Positions 24,645 to 37,387 of a DNA stretch of 64,000 nt are shown here, piece after piece. The stretch's first letter is position 1, and each line of letters opens with the position of its first letter. Source of the DNA: Serinus canaria (lineage: Eukaryota; Chordata; Aves; Passeriformes; Fringillidae); the NCBI RefSeq assembly GCF_022539315.1, contig NC_066313.1:12527764-12591763 (forward strand), read 5' to 3'. A program made the position numbers and the translations under genes. Below the pieces are notes generated by a model that saw nothing but the letters and a program-made list of their open reading frames with translations, ran no database searches and was not told the origin of the DNA.

Positions 24645-27600
24645 GTCTCTGTTTTGGAAGAGGACTCCTAACCTTGTGAACAAGCAATACATAGAGAGAA
24701 ACAAATTGCATACATGGTCTGCTTCCTGACTTTCCATCAACTAATCACATCTTGTTTTACTAGGATAAACTTCTGGTATGAAAAAAAGAGAGGTGCAGAA
24801 AAAAGAACTGGTCTTTGTGGTTAATTCTGCATTTCAATTTTTCTTCAGAATCTATGTGTTTCCTCTGTTACAACCAAAAATACATTATGGGTGAAAGCAA
24901 GCTCTTTACCTTCTCTTCATCTTCATCTTAGCTTTGTAGAGCTAAGGGTATAGTAGCACAATTGATGCTGTGGTGCTCTAATATTCCAAATAAAGCAAGT
25001 AAAAGGCCTTAGTAATAAAACATCAAAATTTTTATCTGAGTGTTTCTAGTATCTGCCTCCTTCCTCTGGAGTTACGCCCACCTGTTTCACATGTTCCAGG
25101 GTGTCTCAAGGCTAACAGTTTAAGTCTTCTTGAAGACTGAGGATGTTTAGGATGAGTTATGAGTATCCTGAGGTCTTTACTGAGAGGATTGTGGTGTTGA
25201 TGGTAAGATATTTTTCCTCCTCAGTGATGTGGCTTTATTTTAATACATTCTCCCTTCCTCACCTTCTCTCTTTTCCCCACTTCCAGGGAGGGGGGGAAAG
25301 CTCCCCCACAGCTCCTCTGCACCCCCAGAGGGCATTTGTCCATCCAGCACTGCCAGGATCTGCCAGCTCCTTTTCCAGTGGCATTCCCAGAGCTGGAACT
25401 CAGACAGGCTGGGCAAGGGGAACCCAGCCCAGCCCCCTCAGGGCAAGGACAGCCCCTGGGATCCAACACTGCCTGATTCCTGCCCCCAGTATAAACCCAT
25501 TATTTACAGGGCCAGAGCTCACCTGCACTCTCTGCAGAAGATACCATGGATTACAGTCCCTGACTGGTTTGTATCCATTAGTAAATAAGGTAACTAAAGA
25601 AAATTGGTTAAAATCTTGAACCGAAAAGAACATTTGATATCTTTTCAGTTGTGACATCTTGAACTCCATCTACCTGTCAGTAATATGAACAGGAGACTTT
25701 GGAGACATTCATATAGAAGACATAAGAGATAATGAAATACTCTATCAGGTGAAGTTTCTAATAAAAACCTGTTTTAATTACATGGAAAGGGAAAGCAGAT
25801 ATTTGAAGTATCATAGAGAACACTGACAATTTTTAGGACATTATGAGTCAGACTTCAAAACCTTTCCCTGATGAAGAGATGAATAAGGTGAAAAATATTA
25901 CTAAGATCTCAGCAGAGAATAGATTATATGGAAACTGATGTTGAGAGTGTACTAATGTAAAATTGTTCAAAGCCATGTGTATCAGGGAGGTGCAAAGATG
26001 AAAATCTTTCTGGCTGTAAACCATGGATTTTATTGTAGAGTGACCATGAATCTGACCTGCCAGAAGACTTTCTTCTGCTAGAGGCTATTAAAACCCCATG
26101 ACAGATTAGTCATGAACTTGGGGAGAAGAGGTGAGGATCATGCCCATGTTGATAAATTAGGTGTGGGTTTGTGAGCTAGGCTGTGTCCTCTGTGGATGAC
26201 TGAATACAGAATCAAAGAGATGAAAGTGAGTACTTTATCCACTGAGCCATCCTTTTTCTCAATTTCTTTTTTATTTTATTTTCCCAGTATTTTGCTCATA
26301 AGCTGCTGTTTTGCAAAATTCATGCATGTTTGAACATTTTGAACTATGTTGTATTAATTAAATTTCAACTTCTGAAGTATTAACTAACCAAGCACCTTTT
26401 GTGAGTCACTGAGTCTTAACTGAAGGCTTACTTGATTTTTTCAGCAGTAGGTTTTTATCTAATTGCATTTATTTAGAAATATGTGAGAAGCAAACTTGCA
26501 GAATAAAACGGAGGAGTGTCTTTAAATTTAAAACTTGAGATTGTTCAGTGCAATACTTCTTTTTTTTTTTTAAATTATCTTCATTAATCTTGTCAAAATT
26601 CAGGCCAGAAAAGCATTGTTTTCCATTATTATAATTTATGAAATCATATCCAATAATGGATAAATGCTCTTCAGACAAAAAAAAATAAAAAAGAATGGTG
26701 GAGTTGAACCAACTTAATTTTGCAGAGAAATACCTTTGATATATGTGAGAATGATATAAGAGATAAATAAAAGTAAATATTATTAAGAGTTTATGTTTTA
26801 ACGTTTTAAATACAATTAAATAAATTCAGAGACATTTTGAATTAATTTGAATAAGAAAAACTTAGACATACTTTTGTTAATATATTGCTGTTTGTTATAT
26901 TGATTAACTAAGTATTGTATCTCTTTAGAGAACTTTTAAAATTGGTGCCTTTAACTGTAGGCATTAATGAGCTCATTACAGGTAACGCAGCAATTCTTGA
27001 ACCTCTGCCTAAGCAGGTTAAATGGTGTGACCATTTGTTGCCACCACATCCTCTGAACTACTGTCTAGAGAATGATCTTACCCATTTCCTTTATTAACTC
27101 ACAGGGTAAAAGAAGTGCCTTTATTTGCAACTGAATTGGGAGCAGCCGGGCAGAAGAAAAGTCACTGAGCTTCCACGTTTTCATTCATAGATCAGAAATT
27201 ATTTGTTCAAGCTTCCCCCTAGATTTTCTCAAGTCATGTCCACAGTGACCCAGCCTTCCCCCCACTGGGTAAGCTTGAATCAGGACCAGAGTAGCATTCA
27301 CAGGCTGCTGTTGCCTTTAACCTTTCTTTATTAAGACTTCAAGCACTGCACAGTTTCAGCTCCCTCTGGTTCCCTGTGTTATAACAGATTGAGCTTCAAC
27401 AAAGAAACAAGGGTAAGAGTTCAATTTTAAATTTTGTCATGGTTTTCTAGATGAATTTAAGCAGGTCACTCCATTATGTTTCCATTTTCCTATCTCAAAA
27501 GAGGAAGAAAAAATAGATTTGCCTCTTTTATAAAGTCCTTGAATATGTATAAATCATAAGTCTCTATAAATCCCAGGTGTTACTACTGCTTCCTTTATTC

Positions 27601-28859
27601 TACTGAAAAATGACTGAGCAGAACACTTGATCCAAGACACAACATCTGTAACCTCTCTTAGCTGGTGTTCAAAGCTGGGGAGCATTTGTGTTGGTTTTTT
27701 GAAATAAAGGAAATAAAAAGTTATTGGTTATGTGTGAGGGTGTGGTGTTGCTAAAGCTAGCTGGAGTGTTTGTCACTGAAATGTGTCAGTGTGACTCCAC
27801 TCTGAACTGCCTTTCTTTGGAGTTGAACAACTGACATCCACAGACACCCCCAGGTCATCCATGCTGTCTTTAATAAAGTGTGTATATTTACAAAAGATTT
27901 AAGCTAAATACTTGAAATTTCATAGGATTTCCTCCATTCTAAGGGATTTATGACCTGTTTAAAGATTGACAATGGCACAATGGACTTAAAAGCTACTAAG
28001 AAGTGTCTTCTTTTATTGAGTTTGAGCTTAAAAGTGATTATTTTTTCCTGCAGTTTACTTTAAAGAAATGATTGAATTTTCATTTAAATATTTAACACTA
28101 TCCCTTCTTTTTAAATGGTTCATCTAATAGTTAAAATTTGTTTCTTAATTCAGATGTTTCAAACTTAGCTGGCACAAAATCTGCTGAAGGCTCTTGATAA
28201 TATACCATCAATGCAGAAGTCAAGTTTAAATTGTGGTGTCAGATATTTTATCCTTTTAAAAAACAGATTCATAAAATAACTCTTCCTATTCTGAATTTGT
28301 GCTCTAGTGAATGTGTAGTCAGTGAAAAAACCTTAACAAATACACAAATGTGTTTTCCATGCCATTCATTTATTGTAAGGTCCTCCATTCAATTACCATA
28401 TCAATCTATCCATGTAATGATAGGATTTATTTTCATTCAACTGATATTTTTAAATGAAATACAGTGGAGCCAAACTAATTTCATTACTTTATCAAACTGA
28501 TTAATTTTAATAATTATTTCTTAGAAAAAAAAGACCTTGGAATTTGCAGTAATAACTAATATATAAATAATTATTGAATTCTCCTGGAATAAACAACATA
28601 ATGTTTGATAGAAATTTAATAACTATTAAAATATTTCTAACATTTTCTTTAGAGTAAGCTAGACCCAAGTATTTTGAAAATTTTCATTTAGGGTGTCTGT
28701 AACTTTTTAATTCACCTTTTAAACAGACTGGTAGATATATTTATTTTTCTTTTATTTCTTCAAAAGATATTATTTAGCAATTCTTTGCATGCTGCATCTC
28801 ATCAACTACAGTTGATGGGTTTGAATATTAATTACACAAATCCAGCTATACATTTAATG
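24645..28859. other. Unique DNA including one GC-rich patch
   Basis: AT-rich apart from a GC-rich segment at about 25282-25545 (G-run at 25289-25295; 'agtataaaccc' at about 25490). That patch resembles a truncated repeat or old LTR but is not identified. No exon is recognised. Confidence 0.5.
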
Positions 28860-28861
28860 CA

Positions 28862-28930
<69 letters not shown>

Positions 28931-28945
28931 GTATATATTTGATAT
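28860..28945. repeat. (CA)n microsatellite with (TA)-rich flank
   Basis: About 30 nearly uninterrupted CA units (28860-28922, one 'cat' interruption near the start), then tatatatgtatatattt. Confidence 0.98.
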
Positions 28946-30223
28946 GTATATATTTGTTATACTTTAAAACAAATTGTCTCTTCTCATGAACAGTTCTCTG
29001 GCACTTTATAGCACAGAATGCCATGAGATAAAATGTTTAAGAAAGCATCAGAGGTCAGAGTGTGGTCTGAGGAGACAAGTCACGTAGTTCAAAAGTTTTC
29101 CAAACCTGACAGTAGACAAGGAGGAGCTAATAAAGGTATGAAAGAGTTGGGTAATTACTAATTAATCAAAATGATAACATGAAAGGAAAAGAAGCATACC
29201 TTGATTAATCAGCTTTTCATCTCTCCTCCAGCTGCTAAAAGAACAGGAAACAACAGACTAAATGCATCACTGTGGCTAATTCACAGGTAAAGGACACTGA
29301 CATAATTTGACTGTATACTTTGCTTAACTTGTAACTTTACCTATCAAGTAACTGATTTTAAAACAAAAAAATCCATCTAGCTCAATGTTTATGCCTTGTG
29401 TTTTTACAGTTCTGTAAACACGAGTATTATTGTCACATTCCTGTTATTTTGAGTATAATGCTTTAAAAAAAATATAAACTTTTTCAGAAGAAAAGAAAAA
29501 AGTATCTTATGATGGCATTTTAGTCCAGAAAAATTCATTTCAGAAGCATGAGAATGTGTGGCCACTTCCACTTTCTTCTACACAATGTAAATTTAAAACA
29601 AACCCTTTATTAGCTCAGAAAAAAACATTTTCCTTCTAAGGACAGCAGAAATGGAACATTTAATGGATCTTTTTGAAAGATCCCTTATTTTAAAATCAAG
29701 CTTCAAAAGCTGTCAAAAATTAACTAAACTGATAAAAGGTTGGAATATTTCTGTTAAAAGCCAACACAAATAGATACAACTTTCACCATAACTGCTACTA
29801 TTGCTGTTCTTCCTCTCACAACCTGTTCTTGGTGACTCCTGCCTGCATTTAGGTTTGCATGTATTTTTTCAATAATTGACCTCCAATCTTGCAATTTCCA
29901 TTAAAAGGGCAGGTTTCCACATGGAAATTTCATTAATATTGGTCAGATGTTTGAGTCTTGCTGAACTGAGAGCACTGTAGAACAGAGAGCTTAGACTCTA
30001 TTAGTTAGATACACAGAGAAAATGAAATATTCCTTTAAGAACCATGGTTTTATTTGGGATAGGGATTTTGTATTTTATCTAACAATTGTTTCAAGGGACC
30101 CCACAATTTTGGTGCAGAAAATAGAAACTTGAGCTTCTCTCTTCAAAGCTCAGACAAAAAAACACCTGTTCTACAGCTGTTCTCTCTTACTCCTTCTTCC
30201 TGGCTATTTCCTATTTTTTCTAC
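28946..30223. other. Unique AT-rich DNA, no gene seen
   Basis: No repeat family is recognised. A small bulged inverted repeat (gtgtttttacag / ctgtaaacac, 29398-29421) is the only structure noted. Confidence 0.55.
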
Positions 30224-30476
30224 AGCACAGAATGGTTTGAGTTGAAAAGGACTTAAAAGATCATCCTTATGGGCAGAAACACTTTCCACTACCCCAGGTT
30301 GCTCAGAATCCCATCCAACCTGGCCTTGAGCACTTCCAGGGATAGGGCAGCCACAGCTTCTCTGGGAAACCTGTTCCAGTGCCTCACCACCCTCACAAGG
30401 AAGAATTTCTTCCTTAAATCTAATCTAAACCTACCTGCTTTCAGCTTGAAGCCATTTTCCCTCTTTCCAAAGGCAA
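30224..30476 (-). mobile_element. CR1 LINE 3' tail, minus strand
   Basis: Reverse-complement CR1 3' end: 'cacagaatggtttgagttg', 'cactaccccaggttgctcag', 'catccaacctggccttgagc', 'cagtgcctcaccaccctcac', 'gaagaatttcttccttaaat'. It is close to the common consensus pattern, so relatively young. It is 5'-truncated after about 250 bp. Confidence 0.95.
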
Positions 30477-31318
30477 CAGTTCAACTGGCATTACAAAAGC
30501 TTCTGTCAGCTCCTACAAACCTGCTGATGACAAATACCAAGAAGTTTTATTTGCAGTGGAATCCTAAAAGCTCTGAATTAATGCAAGAAACTTTTCTTAC
30601 CAAATAATTAAAAAGTTCCCTTTCAAAAAATCACACAGTAATTCATAGTGATTCAGCTGAAATACAAATTTTGTCAGTGGCTGAATAGGGTTGTAGTTGA
30701 ACAATTTTGATTTTCTTTTCCTTTTTCAAACATCATACTGCTATAGCATCCATTTTCTTTAAAATAGAAACCTACCACCCTAATTTACAATTCACATTTA
30801 GGCTGTAAGTAATCTTTCAAATATTTAATCATAGTATCAATCCACTTTATAATGCAATATCTACAGGATCAATATGGCATGATTGTTTTGAGAACAGGGG
30901 CTTACCATGGTTAGTCACTGGCTGAAGACTGGCATAAGTTATTGCCAGCATACAAACTCTTCAGAAAAGATGTTTAATTAATAAAGAAAAAAAACTTAGT
31001 TAGAAACTTTAAAGAGAATAAAAAAATAAGGACCACATTAAAAAACCACTATCTTTTGAAAACTGCTTAGCTGCCCATAAAACATGTTAATATATATTTC
31101 CATTTTCTGCTTGTGTGATGCCAGCTTCTTAGAACATGAGGTACCTTTATATAATCAGTTCATTCTACCAAATTACTACTCACAAGGTCACCACCTGCAT
31201 ATTAAGTGGGTGTTAATATAATTTAACAGTGTTTAAACAGTACTACTCAGAACTTCAACCTCAGAAAAAGCAGAATTAAATCAGAACATTTCCCTACAAG
31301 AGGTTGCTATTGCTAAAT
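30477..31318. other. Unique AT-rich DNA, no gene seen
   Basis: No repeat or exon is recognised. Confidence 0.55.
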
Positions 31319-31319
31319 G

Positions 31320-31376
<57 letters not shown>

Positions 31377-31390
31377 GTATATTTATATTT
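31319..31390. repeat. (TA)n microsatellite
   Basis: Near-pure alternating T/A with three 'atg' interruptions. Confidence 0.98.
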
Positions 31391-34300
31391 AGAGATATGT
31401 AATCCATATGTCTTCTTTTGAGAAACCCCAAAACTACTTCACAGAAAAACAAGCTTTCTGGTAAGATATTATAAATGTTTTGAAGTTGTGAACTATAGCT
31501 GCAAATCATGTTTAGGTGTCTGGTGATCCTAAGTGTAGGTTGATTACAGTGCTTTTTAAAAGATGATGTGGTTCAATAAGTTTTTTCCCAGCTACCAATT
31601 TTCAATTTTCAAAATAAAACATTTTCTGCTATTCATGAATGTTCCATATTCTATGAACAAGAATGTATGAACATGTATGCTCCTATATTTAACAAATTTT
31701 CAAATGGATATAAGCCACTTCTTCACTCATTGGAAGCACAAATCAGAGGTTACACAGCTTTCCCCTGTCTCTGAAAAAATTCTTTTTCATAAATATATTC
31801 ACTTATGTGGTCTAAGCCTGACTTTTAATATTATTTCTACAAACTTCTAGGGGTTTTAATTATAAATCAGCATAAAAATATAGTAATAAACCCTTGAAAA
31901 TGTTATTTCTATAATTCCCTAATAATATTGTTCTACAGTCTCCAACTGATAAATTGCATTAATACTTTAAAAGAAGCACTGATTAGAGAAAGAGTTCATG
32001 GATTTCTTTTAGGTAAAGTGCTTGATCTCTGTGAGCTAAAACCACCATAATACAACATATTAATTATCATCAAGGTGTTATTTTCTTGCAGCGGGCCAGC
32101 TGTGTTCTATATTGATTGAAAAACAAGTTTCAAGCATTCAGGTCTTGAAGGAAAGGCATTTTTTATTTTTAAATTCTTATTAAAAGAGCAACTTCTCCTG
32201 CTGATAGGAGAATAAAGCTCTCTCACACACAGTGTAGCTGATTCTTAGCATCAAATTTCAGCACACACAAATAGCATAAAAACTGCCACATAAAAAACCC
32301 ATTATTTTTAAGTAATAAGCTAAAATATAGAAATTTTCTTCATCTAGATTACTTTTTTGGGTAACCTTCTTTTTTTAATGCCCTGCTTCTAAATGCTTTT
32401 TCAACCAGTGGCATACCCTTGTAAGGTCTAGGATTTTTTTGCAGAAGGGTTTGTGCGGGCTAAAATCCAAGTTATTATATTGATAAGAGAACTAAGGATT
32501 AAAGATTATATCAGAAGTGAAAAAGGGAAGAGTTTTGGTGGAAGGAAGAAAAAAGCCAATCCAGTCAAAGTCATTACATGTTCAATCAATTACTGGTATT
32601 TCTAACCTGGGCCCCTGTTTCACATTCAGGATTAATGGCTACCTCTAGTGTCAATATTGGAAGTGATAATGGACTTTGGTCCCTTTTAGTGGGCTTCCAG
32701 CAGGCTTCAAATTCCTTTCTAATTTGAAATATATCCTCAAACATAGAAAATGGAGAGATACCACCTTTCTATATAAAATGCTTCAGAATGTGCAGTTTTT
32801 AAAATATAAGGTAAAGAAAAAAGAAAAAAAAAAGAAGAAAAATGTTTAATAAAAAATCATAATCCTCTCCTAAACAACATATGTTGACACAAGGTAACCC
32901 CAATTTATGTGAGTAATAAATTTCATAGATAACTAATTTTTATATTTTCCAAATATTTACAAAATATTAAAAATATTTTACAGATATTTTTCCTGTATTT
33001 ATGGTTTGTATTAATTTAATTGTGGTTTATATTAAATTAATTAAATTTATTTCCTCCATACTTTCCCTTCACCAAGTCAGAGAAGCAATTGGTCTCACTA
33101 GGTCGATCCAAGTTAGGATGTATTTTACAGCTGCTGTAGTAAGAACCTGTAGTCACAGATATGAAAGGGACTCTCAACAAAAGTCTTCCCTGGCTGGGGC
33201 AACATGCTTTGCACTTTCTAAGCAGCAGAAATAAAGAATTCTCATTCAAAACTTTTGGCTAAAATCTCTCCCAGGTGTCAAGGACTTTCCATTGTCCTTT
33301 GTAGGTTGGTTTTCTTGGGTCATGACTTGGTCTAGTCACGATGCTGCAGTCTGATTTTCGTATTCTCACTTTCATGTTTTGTGACTTGACTAGTTTTCTT
33401 TGGACCCTCTATCCCTTCATTGTTCTCCACATGAACTGCAGTCCTGCAAATCCCATCACAGCAGGAGGCCTTGGGAATACAGCTGAAGTCCCTTCTCCTG
33501 AGCAGGCTGCAGGGGCCAAGAACACCCCAGTCAGGCTGTCTGACCCGTCTCCCTGCTTGCCCTGTGCTGTGAACAACTTCCTGATAAAACCCCTCAAAGT
33601 TGGAAAGACACATTGCTTATTCCCATGCAGTCTTTTCCCTGATGTTTGGTCTAAATGAGGAAGAAAGACAAATTAAGCATGGTATGGAAATTGGGGATGA
33701 AGACAAGCATGGGCTACAAGGTCTGGTATTCCAGCACTTAGGAAGTTGATGCACCTAAAACCGTACAAAATGGCCCTACTATGTGTTACATATTTGCAGA
33801 TAGTTTCAGCCTGCAGGTAAAAAAACACCTGGCCAGCCTCCAGGTAAAGATCATTAGAGCCTCAGTACATGACTCTCCTCAGGTAGCCCAACCTCATGGT
33901 TTTCCCATGTTAGTAGGAAGCTTTACCTACCCCACATCCATTTGTGAAGATGTCCAAGCTGTGTACACACATCAGGACACAGGCTATTATGTGAATAAAG
34001 GCAGGGAAATATTTCTACAATTTTAATAGAATAACTATTCATGGCTTTTTGTCCTTTCTCAAATTCCTTTAACAGTGCAACTTCAACGTTCTCTTAATGA
34101 AAGTGTGCTTGTAAATATTAGATACATATCTATGCAGTTTATGCAAATGTGCATCTGTACAGATTCATATTAAAATATTAACTAACCATATTTAACACAT
34201 TTGATAGGTAGGACATTGAAATATTTTTTTTACTATTCCTAAATTTTGCTTTTATTGCTATAGAACATAAGTGGTATTTTTTCTCAGTCATCTAATTAGA

Positions 34301-35598
34301 CCATTATAATTTGGGTTTGGCTATCAAAATATTTTTTTAGCTTGAAGGAAGGTATAGTAACAAGATGAAATAAAATCAATTTGTACTCCAAAATCAAAAT
34401 TACTTTGAGGGAAGACTAGCTGACCCAATATCACTCTCTGAATCTATCTAGTCTTATTTACAACCATTGAATGAAAACAATAGATCAATTTAAGAATAAA
34501 ATATAAAAGATTTTAACTATCCTTTGTCATTTTTATTGCATTCATTCTTTTCCTTTGGTTTGTGGTAAGTTTTTTCCTAGCTGGTTAATCAGAAATGATG
34601 ATTCCTTCAGCAATTTTTCATTGACCCTGTGGGCTTACTAAGGTTAAATAGCCAATGTCATTGTTTACATTCCTCACCACCTTTATTTACTTGACAATAT
34701 TTACTTGCTAAGCAATATGGATTTCTGACCTGTAATGAAATCAATTACTTAAAAGAGCAAGAATGCTATTGCTCCTAGAGATGTAGATTTAAAAAATAAA
34801 AAAAAGAAAATCAGTCCACTTACCCAGTCATGCTATATTCATGCCATTATAGACAGTATATGAATTGTTTGGGGTATGAGACAGGAGATCAAAGCCCCCT
34901 CCATGAAGATTATTTCATGTCTTGGCCATGCAGTTCCCATGGCCACAGTAACACCTGGAGAACCTCCTCTTCCTTGGTGCTGCAGTCATTCTCTGCTGTC
35001 TGCATGCAGAACCCAGCACAGCCACTTTGGGGTCCTGACACAGCAGGGTTTATGAGTATTTGCCTTAGATTGACACCTAAATGTGTTAAGTACCTTCTTA
35101 TTATTTAGTACACAGGTATTTTATTTGCTTTTCTCATTTTGAATAAGACAACCCAAACATCTTTTTTTTTCTTTGTATGAGATTTTGTAAAGTCTTTCTA
35201 ATTAACAAGTAATTTATATCCAATAGGACTCTAATACCTGTTGCTATACTGTGTCTTATGCTCAGAATTTTGTGGTTTTCCTTCTTTGAAACATGTACGT
35301 TCTGAATAATTTTTTTGGATGAAGTAGAAAAAGCATTTCAATAGATAGAAACAGTATCAAGGGGAAAAAGCATCCTCCTTGTCCTGATAATTATTGACCC
35401 ATAAACTGTGTATGCAAAAAGATCTACTGAAGGGGTTGAATATTTTGATAACTGAAAAGGAAAACAACTTTGCTGCTCTCAGCTCATTTAATTCTGCCAA
35501 ATCATTTCATATGTCAGAGATTCTGACGACAGGTACTGCACCAAAAATGTCATAATTAAGTTAGAAAAATAAATGGAAATTTACTTCATCATCTTTAG
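31391..35598. other. Unique DNA, no gene seen; one GC-richer segment
   Basis: Mostly AT-rich. An A-rich purine run lies at 32812-32843. A GC-richer segment at about 33425-33645 ends 'gataaaacccctc...cttattcccatgcag' and could be an unidentified old LTR. A 105-codon frame across it (33341-33658) starts with ATG but shows no domain. Confidence 0.45.
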
Positions 35599-35722
35599 GT
35601 AGTGTCGTGGTTTGGAAGTGGTTTTTTTTGGAGACAGTGGTTAGCCCAGTGGGGGCTCAGGTGTGAATATTGGCACCTGTTTGGACCAATGAGGAGATGG
35701 TTCCGCCTCTGAGAACACAGGG

Positions 35723-35729
35723 TATAAAG
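35723..35729 (+). promoter_or_regulatory. TATA box of the solo LTR
   Basis: TATAAAG 33 bp downstream of a CCAAT box (35686-35690). Transcription would be expected to start about 25-30 bp further on. Confidence 0.7.
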
Positions 35730-36637
35730 GTAGAACTCCCAGGAAGTGACGCTCTCTTGCTTGTCGGTCAGCAAAGGGATCAGGTCAGTTCTCTCTCCCC
35801 CTCCGGCTGTAGGCCGGGTGGGGGAGGGGAAAAGGCCACGAGGCGCCGTGAGCTAGGCTGGAGGCCTTGGATCTTGGAGAGAGAGAGAGAGAAAAGAGAT
35901 AAGACGCGCCGGGCAGCTCCTGGAAGTCGGCCAAGAGTGAGAAGAGAGTCCGGCACCTAGAGATGATTTTAACTTTTTTTCCTTCACGATGGAAACCTTC
36001 CAGACGTTGATCCTCCCGGAGGACAGAGATAAGAACAAGAAGAAATGGACAAGTGAAATGAGAGGTTTGTGTGAGTAGGGAGTAGTGGAGTTAATGAGAA
36101 GAATTTACTTGGGAAGAGATAAACGGAGGAGCAGTTTTTTTCGGCTGTGGACGGACTAACTTTCTATTGTAACACAGAGACTGCGGTTTTGGGGGGAAAG
36201 CAATGGCTCAGACCCAAGAAAGGCAGTGAAGAGTAGTGGTGGGCAGAAATCAGAAATGAGAGGATTTCTGTCGTGAAGCCCTTGCCCCGGGGGAAATGGG
36301 GGGGATTTTGTTATCCCAAAAATGGAGAGACTGTCGTTTTGTGGAACTGACCAAAGTATCCTTAAAAAGAGAAACCCCAAAAGCAATCTTCTGGTCCATT
36401 TCCATGGTGAGAGCATGGAATATGGAAAGGGGTTAGTCAAGAAATGGCATAAGGAGAAGACTCCTTCCTCTTTAATAGAATGTATTGATTGTTAGAAGAA
36501 GGATAATGGACTGAGAATTAACACCTGAGAGACACCTGAGAGATGGGGACTGAAGGAAGATTGGAATTTGTATTGTATGTTGTAATGTGGGTTGAGAGGG
36601 GGAGGAGAAATGTGTTTGAAAGATTTCCATTCTGTTC

Positions 36638-36639
<2 letters not shown>

Positions 36640-36676
<37 letters not shown>

Positions 36677-36696
36677 AGTGTGTGTGTGTGTGTGTG
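36640..36696. repeat. (GT)n microsatellite inside the solo LTR
   Basis: Two GT runs separated by 'taa', ending directly before the AATAAA signal. Confidence 0.97.
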
Positions 36697-36698
36697 TT

Positions 36699-36704
36699 AA
36701 TAAA
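36699..36704 (+). terminator. Poly(A) signal of the solo LTR
   Basis: AATAAA followed by a T8 tract, 63 bp before the LTR's CA end. Confidence 0.7.
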
Positions 36705-36976
36705 GTTTTTTTTTCCTTTTATTCCTAAATTGGTGTTTGCTTGCTCTGTTTCTGGTCACATCTCACAGTAGGCACTACGTGGATGTGTTTTTATGGAGGC
36801 ACTGGCAATGTGCCCAGTCCAAAACCAAGACAGGTCTCATGAACAATCTGTGGAATCAAAGATTTTAACAACCTTTCATCTGACATGGAATGCCTTACGC
36901 TTTCTTCACCCTGAAATCTATTTCTACCAGCTTCAGAAATATCCAAAACAAATCAAAAAATTTGAAACTCTGAACT

Positions 36977-37082
36977 GAGTTCAGAGTCTGATTCTTCCAT
37001 GTAGAGCCTCTCACTGAAATACAGATGAGTTCAGAGCTCAGGTCTGATTCTTCCATGTAGAGCCTCTCACTGAAATACAGAT
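36977..37082. repeat. Tandem duplication, 50 and 56 bp
   Basis: Copy one is 36977-37026 and copy two 37027-37082. Both run from 'gagttcagag' to 'gaaatacagat'. They are identical except for a 6-bp insertion (ctcagg) in the second. Confidence 0.95.
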
Positions 37083-37146
37083 GCCAATTTCCAATAGTTT
37101 ATTCCATTAACACAACTTACCCCATGTATAAATTCTTTTTCAATGA

Positions 37147-37149
37147 GAT

Positions 37150-37230
<81 letters not shown>

Positions 37231-37301
37231 CACATACACATATACATATACATATATATATATATACACATTTATATAGATATAGATATATATACACATA
37301 T

Positions 37302-37332
<31 letters not shown>

Positions 37333-37387
37333 TATTAGAGATATATATAGAGATATATATAGCTATCTATAGATATAGATATATATG
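37147..37387. repeat. Compound microsatellite: (CATATA)n, (TA)n, (TAGA)n
   Basis: About 110 bp of the hexamer CATATA are followed by TA-rich sequence, then GATA/TAGA tetramers (37301-37331) and degenerate tatatag/agatat blocks. Long open frames here (alternating Tyr/Ile or Tyr/Val) are artefacts of the repeat. Confidence 0.98.

Larger units (their letters stand above)
35603..36767 (+). mobile_element. Complete solo LTR of an endogenous retrovirus (1165 bp)
   Basis: Begins TGTCGTGGTTTGG and ends ATCTCACA, with GTAG duplicated on both sides. Promoter signals sit near the left end: CCAAT at 35686-35690 and TATAAAG at 35723-35729. A single AATAAA lies at 36699-36704, followed by a T-rich tract, close to the right end. 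The interior has CpG-containing GC-rich sequence, a GA run (35876-35893) and a GT microsatellite (36640-36696). TATA and AATAAA are about 970 bp apart, which implies a very long R region. No gag, pol or env sequence adjoins it, so the internal part was lost by LTR recombination. A 4-bp duplication is usual for gammaretrovirus-like (ERV1) elements. It resembles songbird LTRs I recall, family not assigned. Confidence 0.85.
35599..36771. repeat. 4-bp target-site duplication GTAG flanking the solo LTR
   Basis: GTAG at 35599-35602 and again at 36768-36771 abuts the TG and CA termini exactly. Four bases can match by chance, but position and termini agree. Confidence 0.7.

Noticed and set aside
37067..37299. 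Frames encoding alternating Tyr/Ile/Val/Cys residues.
   Set aside because: Translation of the CATATA/TA microsatellite.
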